The notes: a model not told the origin generated them from the sequence alone. DNA of 64,000 nucleotides from Stratiformator vulcanicus (GCF_007744515.1 NZ_CP036268.1:3208712-3272711), one strand, 5' to 3'. Counted from the stretch's first letter, positions 8,132 to 17,666 are shown. Made by a program: numbers and translations.

Positions 8132-9655
8132 ATGCACTCTCCGCCCCAGTCCCATTTCGGCACGATGATCGCCTCCTCGGCGGGTGCGGTGAGTCTGCGG
8201 CGGCTGCTTCCGGCAGCGAGTTTCATCGGTTCGGCCGACATCGGCGTCTCGCACATCACCGATCGCTCAACGGACTGTCGCCCCGGCAGTGTCTTCGCCG
8301 CACTCCGCGGACGAACGGTCGACGGAATCGATTATCTTGACGAAGCCATTTCCAACGGTGCCTGCGGTGTCCTGACAGATCGACCGATCACATCGACCGC
8401 CGTTCCTCAATGTGTCGTCTCCAATTCCCGCATCGCGTATTCCGAAGTCTGCCGTGCGTTAGCCGGTCGTCCTGACCAACGCCTGAGGGTCGCCGGTGTG
8501 ACCGGCACCGATGGAAAGACGAGCGTCTGCTCCATGATCCGGAAGCTACTGGAATCGTGCGGGCAACGCTGCGGACAACTCGGCACCGTCGAAAACTACG
8601 ACGGCGTTTGCACCGAAACGTCGACGCTGACCACCGATGAGCCTCCCAAATTCTGGAACTCGCTCAGCCGGATGACGTCGAACCGAACAACGATGGCCGC
8701 GGTGGAACTCTCGAGCCAGGCTCTCGATCAATATCGAGTAGCCGGCTTGCAGTTGGACTTAGCAGTCGTGACTGGAGTCACACGCGACCACCTCGACTAT
8801 CACGGCACTCCCCACGCTTATGCAGCCGCAAAGGGAAAAATCTTTGGCCTCGTCCGCAAGGGAGGTCGAGCGATCATTAATAACGATGATCCCGGATCAC
8901 GCGACCTTTTCGCGAAACACAACTGCGGAATCGACGCTATAACCTGCTCGCTCGACGGTCCGGCTGATCTCAGAGCAACCGACCTTACTTCGAATAAGAC
9001 AGGGGTGCGGTTTACATTTCAGATGGCCGATTTCGCCGAACAAATTCAGACCGAATTAATCGGTCGTCACAACGTGATGAACATGCTACTGGCCGCCGCG
9101 GTCGCTGCGGAATTCGGTCTCGCTCCGGAACAAATTGCCGCGGGACTGTCAAAGATTAAGTCGCCGCCCGGAAGGCTCGAGCGAATTGTGGCCGAACCAA
9201 TCAATGTTTTTGTCGACTACGCTCACACTCCGGACGCCCTCGCTCGGGTCGTCGATGAGCTGAAGCAGATCACTCAGGGACGACTGATTGTGGTCTTTGG
9301 CGCCGGTGGCGGAAGAGACGCGGACAAACGACCGTTACTCGGTCAAGCGGCCTCAAATGCCGACCTCGCCATCGTCACGAACGACAACCCGCGGAACGAG
9401 CATCCGCAGACCATCATCGAACACATTTTGGCCGGCATCACCAGCACGACGGTTGAAGTCCGACCCGACCGCTGCGATGCAATTCGCCTCGCACTTGATG
9501 CCGCCGTGCCCGGCGACTGCGTCCTCATCGCGGGGAAAGGTCACGAGACCTACCAGGAAATCGGCACCCGGCAAATCAGTCACAACGATGCGGCCTTTGT
9601 CCGCCGTTACCTGTCGGCCCGACACCCAGCGACCCCAATCACCGCCTGTGCCTAA
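8132..9655 (+). CDS. murE: UDP-MurNAc-tripeptide synthetase (meso-DAP adding)
   Basis: MurE adds the third residue to UDP-MurNAc-L-Ala-D-Glu during cytoplasmic peptidoglycan precursor synthesis. The 507-aa protein has the Mur ligase three-domain layout, with the ATP loop GVTGTDGKTS at 122-131, the carbamylated-lysine region near K234-K236 (YAAAKGKIF), and HTPDAL near 365. DNPR at 418-421 is the motif that selects meso-diaminopimelate, so a DAP-type wall is predicted. The ATG at 8132 lacks a Shine-Dalgarno site; an internal ATG at 8165 is an alternative start. murF follows after 54 bases. Confidence 0.95.
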   Translation: MHSPPQSHFGTMIASSAGAVSLRRLLPAASFIGSADIGVSHITDRSTDCRPGSVFAALRGRTVDGIDYLDEAISNGACGVLTDRPITSTAVPQCVVSNSRIAYSEVCRALAGRPDQRLRVAGVTGTDGKTSVCSMIRKLLESCGQRCGQLGTVENYDGVCTETSTLTTDEPPKFWNSLSRMTSNRTTMAAVELSSQALDQYRVAGLQLDLAVVTGVTRDHLDYHGTPHAYAAAKGKIFGLVRKGGRAIINNDDPGSRDLFAKHNCGIDAITCSLDGPADLRATDLTSNKTGVRFTFQMADFAEQIQTELIGRHNVMNMLLAAAVAAEFGLAPEQIAAGLSKIKSPPGRLERIVAEPINVFVDYAHTPDALARVVDELKQITQGRLIVVFGAGGGRDADKRPLLGQAASNADLAIVTNDNPRNEHPQTIIEHILAGITSTTVEVRPDRCDAIRLALDAAVPGDCVLIAGKGHETYQEIGTRQISHNDAAFVRRYLSARHPATPITACA

Positions 9656-9709
9656 GCATTAATAAGTCACCTTATACAAATACATTTTCCCGAATTAAGA
9701 ACTGAATCG

Positions 9710-11137
9710 ATGGAACCGGTAACTCTTCAAGACGTGGCACAGGCAACCGGGGGCGTACTCGTCCCGGGTTCAGCCGCGTCGATTGAGTTTTCCGGAGTCG
9801 CCCTCGATTCAAAAGAAGTCCGGATCGGTGAAATCTTCTGGGCGATCCGCGGCGAGCGATTCGACGGCCACGACTTCGTGCATGAAGCCATCGCCAACGG
9901 TGCCCGGGCGATCGTCGCCGAGGATTTGTCATTCGGTTTCTGCTCCGTTCCGGTCTTAATCGTTCAGCACTCACGTTCGGCCTTGGCCGACTTCGCAGGT
10001 TGGTACCGCCGGTTGATCGATGCCGTGGTCATCGGGGTGACCGGTTCGGTCGGCAAGACGACCACCCGCGAATTAATTCACGCAGCATTATCGGTCAAAC
10101 AATCCGGCACGCGCAGTCCTCAGAACTTCAACAATCTGCTCGGCGTCAGCCGAACGTTGCTGTCAATCTCGAAACGGCATCGCCATGCCGTCGTCGAAAT
10201 GGCGACATCGTCACCGCGCGAAATTTCAACGCTGTCCGAGATCGTCAGTCCCGATATCGGTGTCGTCACATCCATCGGCGAAGCACATATTCGCGGCCTA
10301 AAAAGCGTAACCGGTGTCGCCGAAGAAAAAGGTGACCTGCTTCGGAGTCTTCCTAAGCACGGCGTCGCATTCGTTCCCTCGACGGCGCCGGCGTTTGATC
10401 GCCTCACCGCCGATGTCGAAGCTGAGCTCATTACTATTGGGTCGAACCCATCCGCAGACGTGGTCGCCCGACTCGTCAAGTTCGATGGCGAACGACTAAT
10501 CGCAAATATCGAGGGGAGTGAAGTCAGAATAAAAGTCGCCGGGCCGCACATGTTAAGTGATGTCGCCACCGCCTACTGCGTCGCGAAACGGTTCGGACTC
10601 TCCGATGAAGAAATCAATCACGGTTTTGACTCCTTTACGCCCCTGTCCGGACGGGGTCTGACTATTCGACGCAAACCGTGGACCGTCGTTGACGACACTT
10701 ACAATGCCAATCCGACATCGGTTCGAGGCGCGATCGACGGACTCATCGCCCGACCATGTGCCGGGCGTCGAATTCTGGTCATTGGCGACATGCTCGACCT
10801 CGGCGAAGCATCGACCGTCGGCCATGAGTCGATCGGACAATATGCGAAAGATCAAGGTTTAGACGTGCTGATTGGTTGCGGACGATACGCCGGGCACTTT
10901 GCGCATGGATGGCGTCAAGCGGGCATGGATGCCCAGTGCCCGGTCTTTGTCTGCGATTCAGCCAGCGAAGTATTTGACGTACTTCGGGATGAATTAACTC
11001 CCGGAGACGTCGTTTGGATCAAAGGCTCGCGGGAGACCCGTATGGAACGTGTCGTCGAATGGCTCGACGATTTCAATCCGGCGGTCACACTCCCACTCGA
11101 TACGCCGCACTCCGCTCCCGCGCGGACGGCGGCTTAA
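9710..11137 (+). CDS. murF: UDP-MurNAc-tripeptide-D-Ala-D-Ala ligase
   Basis: MurF attaches D-Ala-D-Ala to the UDP-MurNAc tripeptide, completing the cytoplasmic pentapeptide. The 475-aa sequence carries the Mur ligase N-domain, the ATP-binding loop GVTGSVGKTTT at 109-119, the NFNNLLGV segment near 129-136, the VVEMATSSPREI block where VVExG is usual, and DDTYNANPTSVRGAI in the C-terminal half. Length is normal. The 54-base gap from murE is AT-rich. A gap of about 410 bases separates it from mraY, so mraY may have its own promoter. Confidence 0.95.
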   Translation: MEPVTLQDVAQATGGVLVPGSAASIEFSGVALDSKEVRIGEIFWAIRGERFDGHDFVHEAIANGARAIVAEDLSFGFCSVPVLIVQHSRSALADFAGWYRRLIDAVVIGVTGSVGKTTTRELIHAALSVKQSGTRSPQNFNNLLGVSRTLLSISKRHRHAVVEMATSSPREISTLSEIVSPDIGVVTSIGEAHIRGLKSVTGVAEEKGDLLRSLPKHGVAFVPSTAPAFDRLTADVEAELITIGSNPSADVVARLVKFDGERLIANIEGSEVRIKVAGPHMLSDVATAYCVAKRFGLSDEEINHGFDSFTPLSGRGLTIRRKPWTVVDDTYNANPTSVRGAIDGLIARPCAGRRILVIGDMLDLGEASTVGHESIGQYAKDQGLDVLIGCGRYAGHFAHGWRQAGMDAQCPVFVCDSASEVFDVLRDELTPGDVVWIKGSRETRMERVVEWLDDFNPAVTLPLDTPHSAPARTAA

Positions 11138-11548
11138 TCCCTTCCACGAATCACCTCATATTGAAAGCGACTCCTGTGTGTGACGCGGTTGTGTACGTCA
11201 GGGTTTGCGGGGATCCGACGTGTTGATGCGGCTTGCCGCATTAAGAGCACTATGGCCTTTGGAATACGTGATTACTGGGTCGATCACTCCAACGGGCTGC
11301 TTCACAATCGTTTCACATCACTGGGCGTCGGGGAGCGGGTCCCCGGCGCCCGGATACAACGGTGTCTTAATGCCGCGGCGGAATCGACTCGATAGCCGAG
11401 ACTTCCGCTGCGAGCATGATGACACAATGCCTTCGATAAAGAAGGTCGACTGCCGAAAACTGCCCTCCTCAGAATTAACGACAGACCATTCAGTCAAGCG
11501 TCTGATCGCAAGTAAACCCATTCTGTAAGAAGCGCACACGCCAAATCA
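11138..11548. other. Intergenic gap between murF and mraY
   Basis: This 411-base stretch has no convincing gene. It contains a tight perfect inverted repeat, ATGCGGC at 11226-11232 and its complement at 11235-11241, with only a 2-base loop. An open frame at 11205-11528 has no Shine-Dalgarno site and no recognisable product. Such a long gap inside a dcw-type gene group is unusual and could hold the mraY promoter. Confidence 0.4.
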
Positions 11549-12652
11549 ATGATCCTTTGGTTGACCGACATCTTTCCATCGCTGTCCGAACGGCTGCAGT
11601 TCCTCTCTGCAGGCGATTCGCGGGTCTTCTTAACGGCTCGCATCGCGATGGCGACCATTACGTCATTTCTGCTCGCGATCATTCTCGGACCATTCGCCAT
11701 CCGCTGGTTGAAAGCCCGATTCACCGAAAAGGTGAAAAGCGCGTCCGCTCGGCTCGACGAGATGCAAAAGGGGAAAGAAGCGACGCCCACGATGGGCGGA
11801 CTATTCATCATCGGTGCGGTCGTGCTTGCCGGTCTGCTGTGGGGCGATCTATCAAATTCGTTTGTCCAATACGGACTTATTCTCTGCGTTGGGCTGACCA
11901 TTGTCGGCGGAGTCGACGACTGGATTAAATTAAGAACACAACAACGCGGCTTGACAGCTCGACAAAAATTCGGCGCTCAAGCCGTCGTCGCGGCCATCGT
12001 CGCAGCGGGCATTGCCCATCAACTCGGCAACTCAACCGGGGGCGCGGAGCTGATCCTGCCGGTCGGACGGTGGGTGATTCCGCTCGGAATATTCTTTATT
12101 CCGTGGGCGATTCTGGCGATGCTCGGCGGCAGTAACGGAGTCAACTTGACGGACGGTCTTGATGGTCTCGCCGCCGGCTGCACAATTTTCGTCGGGGCGA
12201 CAATGGCGGCCCTCACCTATGCGGCCGGTCACTCCGGTATCGCTACTTACCTCAGCATCCCGTCCGTTCCCGGTTCAGGTGAGACAGCCGTGCTGCTCGG
12301 CGCCCTCATCGGAGCCATGCTCGGTTTTCTATGGTTTAATGCTCATCCCGCGCAAGTTTTTATGGGCGATACCGGTGCATTACCCGTGGGCGGACTGCTC
12401 GCCTTTTCGGCGATCGTGTGCCGCCAAGAAGTTTTATTCGTCGTCTGTTCGTCGGTCTTCGTCGCTGAAACCGTCAGCGTCATCGCGCAGATGGGATCGG
12501 CCCGCATGCTCGGAGTCAAACCACTGCTGTGCGCCCCGTTGCACAACCACTTCCTGTTCCGAGGCGACCACGAAACAAAGATTGTCACGCGTTGCTGGAT
12601 TGTGTCCGCACTCTCCTGCATTGCCGCCTTCGCACTCTTAAAAGTGAATTAA
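11549..12652 (+). CDS. mraY: Phospho-MurNAc-pentapeptide transferase
   Basis: MraY transfers phospho-MurNAc-pentapeptide to undecaprenyl phosphate, making lipid I at the inner face of the cytoplasmic membrane. The 367-aa polytopic protein shows GKEATPTMGG near 75-84, the catalytic DD at 123-124 (GGVDDWIK), NLTDGLDGLA at 199-208 and FMGDTGALPVGG at 271-282. The usual HHHFE-type loop reads LHNHF here, so the middle histidine is replaced by Asn while the flanking ones are kept. A strong hairpin terminator follows 60 bases after the stop codon. Confidence 0.95.
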   Translation: MILWLTDIFPSLSERLQFLSAGDSRVFLTARIAMATITSFLLAIILGPFAIRWLKARFTEKVKSASARLDEMQKGKEATPTMGGLFIIGAVVLAGLLWGDLSNSFVQYGLILCVGLTIVGGVDDWIKLRTQQRGLTARQKFGAQAVVAAIVAAGIAHQLGNSTGGAELILPVGRWVIPLGIFFIPWAILAMLGGSNGVNLTDGLDGLAAGCTIFVGATMAALTYAAGHSGIATYLSIPSVPGSGETAVLLGALIGAMLGFLWFNAHPAQVFMGDTGALPVGGLLAFSAIVCRQEVLFVVCSSVFVAETVSVIAQMGSARMLGVKPLLCAPLHNHFLFRGDHETKIVTRCWIVSALSCIAAFALLKVN

Positions 12653-12711
12653 GGCCGGGCACATCGACCGCGTGACCACGATATAAATGCGTTGTTGGGG
12701 AGAGAGGGACC

Positions 12712-12762
12712 GGAGGCCGGTTCGGTAGGCGAAAGCCAATCGGACCGGCCTCCACCCTTTTA
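12712..12762 (+). terminator. Strong hairpin terminator after mraY
   Basis: Arms 12712-12726 and 12739-12753 pair over 15 bases with two mismatches. Inside the loop is a second small hairpin GGC-GAAA-GCC (12728-12737) with a GNRA tetraloop. CCCTTTTATA follows the stem. It lies 60 bases after the mraY stop and fits an intrinsic terminator for the murE-murF-mraY group. Confidence 0.75.
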
Positions 12763-12824
12763 TAGGCCACCTTTAAACGGCCCACTAAATGTGTGACCAT
12801 TACTATTTAATAGCTTTATCAGGA

Positions 12825-12853
12825 TTGTGTAAAATCGGATATCTTCTTAATAT
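12825..12853 (+). promoter_or_regulatory. Candidate sigma-70-type promoter
   Basis: TTGTGT at 12825-12830 and TAATAT at 12848-12853 are spaced by 17 bases in an AT-rich stretch just after the mraY terminator and about 70 bases before the lipoprotein start codon. The match to the -10 consensus is 4 of 6. This is pattern reading only. Confidence 0.35.
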
Positions 12854-12921
12854 TTTCGCAGTCTCCTTCAAGTCGCGTTTCGCTCGTTGAATGACTTCTC
12901 CGTCGAGCCGAAAGCAAATCG

Positions 12922-13218
12922 ATGAAGAACACGTTTGCCCTGCCGCTCCTACTCGCACTTTGCTGCGCCTCCACAGGGTGCAGCGCAATGCGAACTTTAG
13001 GGCATTTGGCAACCAACACGACTGAGACGAATCGCAAGCTCGACCGCCTGACCGCCCAACTGGGAAACCTGAACGCCGGCATCGCGACCACCAATCAGCA
13101 ACTCGGGCAGATCACCGCGCTGACCATGGAGACGTCGAGAGACCTAAAAAATATCGATGAGAAGATGACGACGCTCGAGCGAGTCGGCTCCAAAGCCGAG
13201 CAAAAGCTCAGCCCGTGA
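12922..13218 (+). CDS. Small lipoprotein with a coiled coil
   Basis: The 98-aa product starts with a lipoprotein signal: MK, a hydrophobic stretch LPLLLALCCA and a lipobox-like STGC with the acylated Cys at 20. The rest is a heptad-rich helix (NTTETNRKLDRLTAQLGNL, NQQLGQITALTMETSRDLKNI) expected to form a coiled coil, in the size range of small Lpp-like or phasin-like envelope proteins. No domain family was recognised. It sits after the mraY terminator with its own candidate promoter, and its 3' end overlaps the convergent UvrA-like gene by 11 bases. Confidence 0.6.
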   Translation: MKNTFALPLLLALCCASTGCSAMRTLGHLATNTTETNRKLDRLTAQLGNLNAGIATTNQQLGQITALTMETSRDLKNIDEKMTTLERVGSKAEQKLSP

Positions 13219-15916
13219 GCGATATCACTTGCGAGGCGGCAGCGATCATGATCGGATCGTGGGTGGCCACCACCGCAGTGTGGCCGACCGTGCAAAGGCG
13301 TTCGACGGCCTCGACGACGCGCCGCGAATCGGCCGGGTGAAGATCGCCGGTCGGGTCATCCAACAACAGCAGCGCGTGACGCCCCTTGGCTCCCCCGAGC
13401 ATCTCCGCCAGATTAAGACGGCCCCGCTCGCCCGTGGAAAGAGTCTCGATTGATCGACCGAGCGTCAAATAGTCGAGGCCAACTTCTCTAAGCGGATTGA
13501 GCTTCTTTAAGATGCCCGGGTGGTTACGCAGAACTACGAACGCTTCGGCAACGGTCATTTCTAAGATATCGGCAATCGACTTCGCTTGGTATCGAATATC
13601 GAGGACGTCGGTGCGATATCGACTTCCGCCACAATCCTGGCAACTCGCACTCACGTCGGGCATGAATAGCATGTCAACTTTCATGACGCCGGTTCCGCGA
13701 CACGACTCGCAGCGGCCACCTTCGCTATTGAAAAAGCTGAAGGTCGAAGGCGTAAAGCCACGGACTTTTGCTTCCTGGCTCTCGGCGAAGAGACGACGAA
13801 TTTCATCGAACGCCTTAATTGCGGTCACGACGACCTGACGGCGGACGTACCGGATGTTCTCCGTCGTTAAGAGTCGTATTTCATCAACCGATGGGCCGGA
13901 GCTTTGCTCGACACTGGCAATATCCCGACCGTTTTCTCCGGATCGATCATTGCTCAACCTCGCCTCAACGGCCGGATGAATCACCGCTTGCAAGAGAGTC
14001 GACTTGCCCGACCCGCTCGGCCCGCAAATTGCTGTGATCGCATTCAGCCGCAACTTCAGCGACGGAAATTCTCGGCCACGGGCTTGATGGCCATTGATCG
14101 ATAGATATTTGCTGTCGTCGGCACTTCGCGATTCAGCCTTCTTAAGAATTACATTCTCAATCGTGTTTTCAATCCCTCCCTTCGGACCGGGCGGCCCTTC
14201 ACTAATGACCCGGCCCCCATCACGGCCGGCCGCGGGCCCTAATTCGATGACGTGATCGCTTTCCGATTGCACCATCGGGTCATTAGCCGCCAACACGACC
14301 GTATTGCCCTGACCCGTCAATCTCCGCAGACACTGAACGATGCGTTGGACATCGTCGCATCCAAGCCCTCGCGTCGGTTCGTCAATGACGTACAGCAAAT
14401 TGCTTTGATCTGCTGCGGAAATCGTAGCGAACTGAGCACGCCGCACCTCCCCGGTCGACAGGTCTCGCACGCTTCGATTTAATGGGATTGCTTCGAGCCT
14501 CAACTCTTTTAAGAGGTTCGTCCTGTCGGATAGCTGTTCAAATTGAGCCATCGCGTCTCGATGCTCAGAATGCACTGAGCTCAACCAATCATTTAATTCT
14601 TTCGCGCACTTCGCCGTGAGTTCAGGGAAACTCATATCTTGAAGTCGCACGGCCCGTGCTGCCGGCCCGAGGCGCGTTCCATGGCATTCCGGGCAGGGAA
14701 TCGATTTGCTCAATCTCTTCGGATAAATCGGTGCTGTCCCACGACGCCGGGCTGCTCCGCGTGATCGCAAGGCTTCAGCTAAACCGTCGAAGCGACGATC
14801 ACCCTCGAGCAGTTTGTTACGATCCTTGACGGCCACTTCGCGGAAGGGACGGTCAAGGTCGACTCCGATCTGCTCGGCATATTTGAAAAGGCTCCTGCGG
14901 AGATCGCTGCGACGGTTCGTCTTCAATTCGACGATCGCGTCGTCGCGCAGGCTGATTGTTTCGTCGGGGACAAGTCGACCCCAATCAATTTCTGACACTT
15001 GGCCTCTTCCGCCGCAAAACGGGCAGGCACCGAGCGGGGAATCGGACCGAAACAACGACTCTTCAGGCTCCTCATAGCGCACGCCACTGACCGGGCTGAT
15101 CAGTTCTTCGGTGAAGACTCGCTGGGCCCACTTGCGGCCATTGAAGTTTGTCAGAGCCTCATCGGCCAAAGGAGAACCTTCGTCCGTCTCCGTTAGAGCG
15201 ATGCAGACACCCGCCCCGGCGGACAGCGCGAGGCCGGCCGAGTCGGCAGCCCGTTGCCAGATTTTCGAATCCGACTTGAGCCGGTCGACAACGACCAAGG
15301 CTCCGTCGAAATCGGCCGTGTCACCCCAATTGACCTCGTCAATCGACATCGTCCGCCCGGCAATGATGACCCGGCGAAACCCTCCGCGACGCAGCAGCAC
15401 CGGCATCAACTTCAAGTCTCGGGAGTTTTCAGCGATGACGTGAAGCGGAAACGCAATGATCACCCGTCGACCGTCGTTGGCATGCGTCACCGCGTCGGCG
15501 ACAGTCTCCGGGGTCGAGCGGACAAGCGGTTGCCCGGTCGCGGGGTCGATCACGGTCCCCAGACGTGCGAATAGTTCTCGCAGCAATTCGTCGATCCGAG
15601 CCAGTTCCGCGAGCGTCTTGTCCCCGGTCGAAAACGTCAGGTCTGCTTTCACAGCTACCGATGGGCAGATCGGAGCGATCGAGTCGACGTCGGGACGCTC
15701 GACGGTGCCGCGCTGAACCGCCATTCCTTGAGCGATTCCGGCGGCGTATCGCGCCGTCGCTTCCGCATGCAACGTATGAATTGCGAGGCTCGTCTTGCCC
15801 GCTCCGCTCACACCGCAAATCGTGGTGATGCCGCCGATCGGGATAACGCAATCAATGTCCTGCAGATTCCGGGTCCGAGCGCCGATCACTCGAATTACGT
15901 CGGACGGCTCGGGCAT
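13208..15916 (-). CDS. Divergent UvrA-like ABC ATPase
   Basis: The 902-aa protein has the UvrA architecture: ATP-binding half I with Walker A GVSGAGKT (K41), zinc-module cysteines (CPFCGGRG, CPECHGTRLG), half II with GPSGSGKS near residue 635, and a second zinc module (CESCRGTG, CQDCGG). UvrA scans DNA for bulky lesions as a dimer. Key motifs deviate: both ABC signatures read LSTGE instead of LSGGE (near 489 and 829), the first Walker B region is IDEPTRGLG, and the second is LLLDDPTGDLHP with Asp where the catalytic Glu normally sits. It is therefore probably a UvrA paralogue rather than the main UvrA. It lies 21 bases after ribF and is probably cotranscribed with it. Confidence 0.85.
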   Translation of the reverse strand: MPEPSDVIRVIGARTRNLQDIDCVIPIGGITTICGVSGAGKTSLAIHTLHAEATARYAAGIAQGMAVQRGTVERPDVDSIAPICPSVAVKADLTFSTGDKTLAELARIDELLRELFARLGTVIDPATGQPLVRSTPETVADAVTHANDGRRVIIAFPLHVIAENSRDLKLMPVLLRRGGFRRVIIAGRTMSIDEVNWGDTADFDGALVVVDRLKSDSKIWQRAADSAGLALSAGAGVCIALTETDEGSPLADEALTNFNGRKWAQRVFTEELISPVSGVRYEEPEESLFRSDSPLGACPFCGGRGQVSEIDWGRLVPDETISLRDDAIVELKTNRRSDLRRSLFKYAEQIGVDLDRPFREVAVKDRNKLLEGDRRFDGLAEALRSRGAARRRGTAPIYPKRLSKSIPCPECHGTRLGPAARAVRLQDMSFPELTAKCAKELNDWLSSVHSEHRDAMAQFEQLSDRTNLLKELRLEAIPLNRSVRDLSTGEVRRAQFATISAADQSNLLYVIDEPTRGLGCDDVQRIVQCLRRLTGQGNTVVLAANDPMVQSESDHVIELGPAAGRDGGRVISEGPPGPKGGIENTIENVILKKAESRSADDSKYLSINGHQARGREFPSLKLRLNAITAICGPSGSGKSTLLQAVIHPAVEARLSNDRSGENGRDIASVEQSSGPSVDEIRLLTTENIRYVRRQVVVTAIKAFDEIRRLFAESQEAKVRGFTPSTFSFFNSEGGRCESCRGTGVMKVDMLFMPDVSASCQDCGGSRYRTDVLDIRYQAKSIADILEMTVAEAFVVLRNHPGILKKLNPLREVGLDYLTLGRSIETLSTGERGRLNLAEMLGGAKGRHALLLLDDPTGDLHPADSRRVVEAVERLCTVGHTAVVATHDPIMIAAASQVISLTG

Positions 15917-15937
15917 CGGAAGAAATCCAAGAGTGCT

Positions 15938-16852
15938 TCACGTCGCCGAACTTGCGCGAATTTGCTCGCAGTCCGCCACCATTTGATGCTGCAATTCTTC
16001 GGCTGAATCGAACTTTCGACTCGTTCGCACATACGTGAGAAAGTCGATGTTCAAAATCATGTCGTAGAGGGAGCCGCTGAAATCGAGTAAATGGACTTCG
16101 ACCGTCGACTCATCGGCGTCGAATGTCGCATTCTTGCCAATGTGAATCGCGGCGGCATACGACGTTTCATTGAGTTGAACGCGTCCCCCGTAAACGCCTT
16201 CGGCGGGGATCAACGTCTCAATCTCTGACAGATTTGCGGTCGGAAAACCGAGTCCCGCCCCGCGGCCCGCTCCATGGGAGACGCGTCCGGAAATCTGATA
16301 CGGCCGGCCGAGCAACTCCGCTGCTTGTTCGACATCGCCCTCACCGAGCGCTTTTCGCACGCGAGACGATGAAATCATTTCGTCGGCGATCGACTGCGGT
16401 TCGAGGACGTGCAATTCGATCCCGTGTTCTCGACAAAATTCGGCCAGCAACGCGGTATCGCCTTCGCGATCCTTACCGAAATGGAAATTAGGGCCTTCCA
16501 CCAGTCCCCGCGCGGCAAACTCGCGAACAATGACCCGGTCAAAAAAATCCCGCGGCGATGAATTCAAGAGAGCGTGATTTGTTTCGAGCACGACCACCTG
16601 ATCGGCGCCGGCGGCGTGCAGCAGTTCGGATCGTTGCAAAATCGTGGTGAGTTGCGCGGGGGCCAACTCGGGACGCAGCAGTTCGGCCGGGTGCGGATCG
16701 AACGTCGCCACCACTGCCGGGCCGCCCAGCCGATCGGCCTCACGTCGCAAACGGGCGATCATCCGGCGGTGACCGAGATGCACGCCGTCAAAGTTTCCGA
16801 TAGTGAGACAGCCGCCGCGACAGGTTTCGTTCGGGGCGTCAAAAAGGGCCAT
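15938..16852 (-). CDS. ribF: Bifunctional riboflavin kinase/FAD synthetase
   Basis: RibF phosphorylates riboflavin to FMN and adenylylates it to FAD. The 304-aa protein has an N-terminal nucleotidyltransferase domain (LTIGNFDGVHLGHRRMI, then TFDPHPAELLRP and SSRVRKAL) and a C-terminal riboflavin kinase domain (GRGAGLGFPTANL, EGVYGGRV and the EVHLLDFSGSLYD loop). I chose the ATG at 16852 because family members begin 10-20 residues before the TIGNFDG motif; a longer frame to 16975 adds 41 unlikely residues. No FMN-riboswitch-like element was recognised upstream. Confidence 0.93.
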   Translation of the reverse strand: MALFDAPNETCRGGCLTIGNFDGVHLGHRRMIARLRREADRLGGPAVVATFDPHPAELLRPELAPAQLTTILQRSELLHAAGADQVVVLETNHALLNSSPRDFFDRVIVREFAARGLVEGPNFHFGKDREGDTALLAEFCREHGIELHVLEPQSIADEMISSSRVRKALGEGDVEQAAELLGRPYQISGRVSHGAGRGAGLGFPTANLSEIETLIPAEGVYGGRVQLNETSYAAAIHIGKNATFDADESTVEVHLLDFSGSLYDMILNIDFLTYVRTSRKFDSAEELQHQMVADCEQIRASSAT

Positions 16853-17237
16853 GGGCGTCGGTCGGAAGCGAAACTGTAAAAAAATGAGGCGGGGACAACG
16901 GCAGTTTATGCCAATGGCCCCAACGAGCAACGCAAGCAGGCGGCTGGAGCACTTTCCTGCGACCTGTCGCAGCAATCAGACTCAAAATGCCTACGAATTC
17001 GTCCGCCCCGCTTCCAGAACCCGCCCCATTTACGGGAAATTAGCGCTCGTGTCGTCAACAATGCCGACCGCTTTCGGCTGACCCGCTGGATGTCGTCGGG
17101 CAACGGACTACGATGGACGCGATCCATCGTAATTCATCACCAACGATTTCAGAATCGTCACGACGATCGAAGTCCCGGTCTCTCATGTCGGCGAATAAAA
17201 TATTCGGCGTCATCTCGGATCATAGCAAGAGAGCAAT
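16853..17237. other. Divergent intergenic region with an inverted repeat
   Basis: This 385-base region separates divergent ribF and the CoA-binding gene and should contain both promoters. It holds a perfect 9-base inverted repeat, TACGATGGA at 17109-17117 and its complement at 17123-17131 with a 5-base loop, which could be an operator. No coding region was convincing. Confidence 0.4.
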
Positions 17238-17618
17238 ATGAGCGAGCAAAAGACCGTAGCCGTGCTCGGAGCCAGCCGAGATCGATCGAAATTTGGCAAT
17301 AAGTCGGTGCGGGCTCATGCCTCAAATGGCTACGCCGTCTATCCGATCAATCCCAAAGCCGACGAGATCGAAGGGCACACGGCCTACAAATCGTTGGATG
17401 ACCTTCCGATCGAATCGATCGACCGGGTGACCGTGTACCTGCCGCCTGCGGTACTGATCGGCGAATTGGAAGCAATCGGGCGGAAGCGTCCGACCGAAAT
17501 TTTTCTGAACCCCGGTTGTGAAAGCAGTGAGGTTCTCGCGAAAGCGAAAGAACTCGATCTGCCGGTCATCCAAGCGTGCAGCATCATCGATGTCGGGGCC
17601 CATCCGGCGAATCTGTAG
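17238..17618 (+). CDS. CoA-binding Rossmann protein (YccU-like)
   Basis: The 126-aa protein is a stand-alone CoA-binding Rossmann domain of the YccU type. It has VAVLGASRDRSKFGNKS at the nucleotide loop, YAVYPINPKADEIEGHTAYKS (shortened pattern: YPINPK and a conserved YKSLDDLP), IDRVTVYLPP and FLNPGCESSE. Such proteins bind CoA in vitro but their cellular role is not settled. A GAGAG sequence lies just upstream of the ATG. The gene is monocistronic and converges on the membrane-protein gene downstream. Confidence 0.85.
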   Translation: MSEQKTVAVLGASRDRSKFGNKSVRAHASNGYAVYPINPKADEIEGHTAYKSLDDLPIESIDRVTVYLPPAVLIGELEAIGRKRPTEIFLNPGCESSEVLAKAKELDLPVIQACSIIDVGAHPANL

Positions 17619-17666
17619 CGGTCCGCGAAACGTCGCGGGCGGGGCTGTTTGGTCGCTCATGGCCCG

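Noticed and set aside
11205-11528. 107-aa plus-strand frame in the murF-mraY gap
   Set aside because: No ribosome site, unusual composition and an inverted repeat within it; kept as non-coding.
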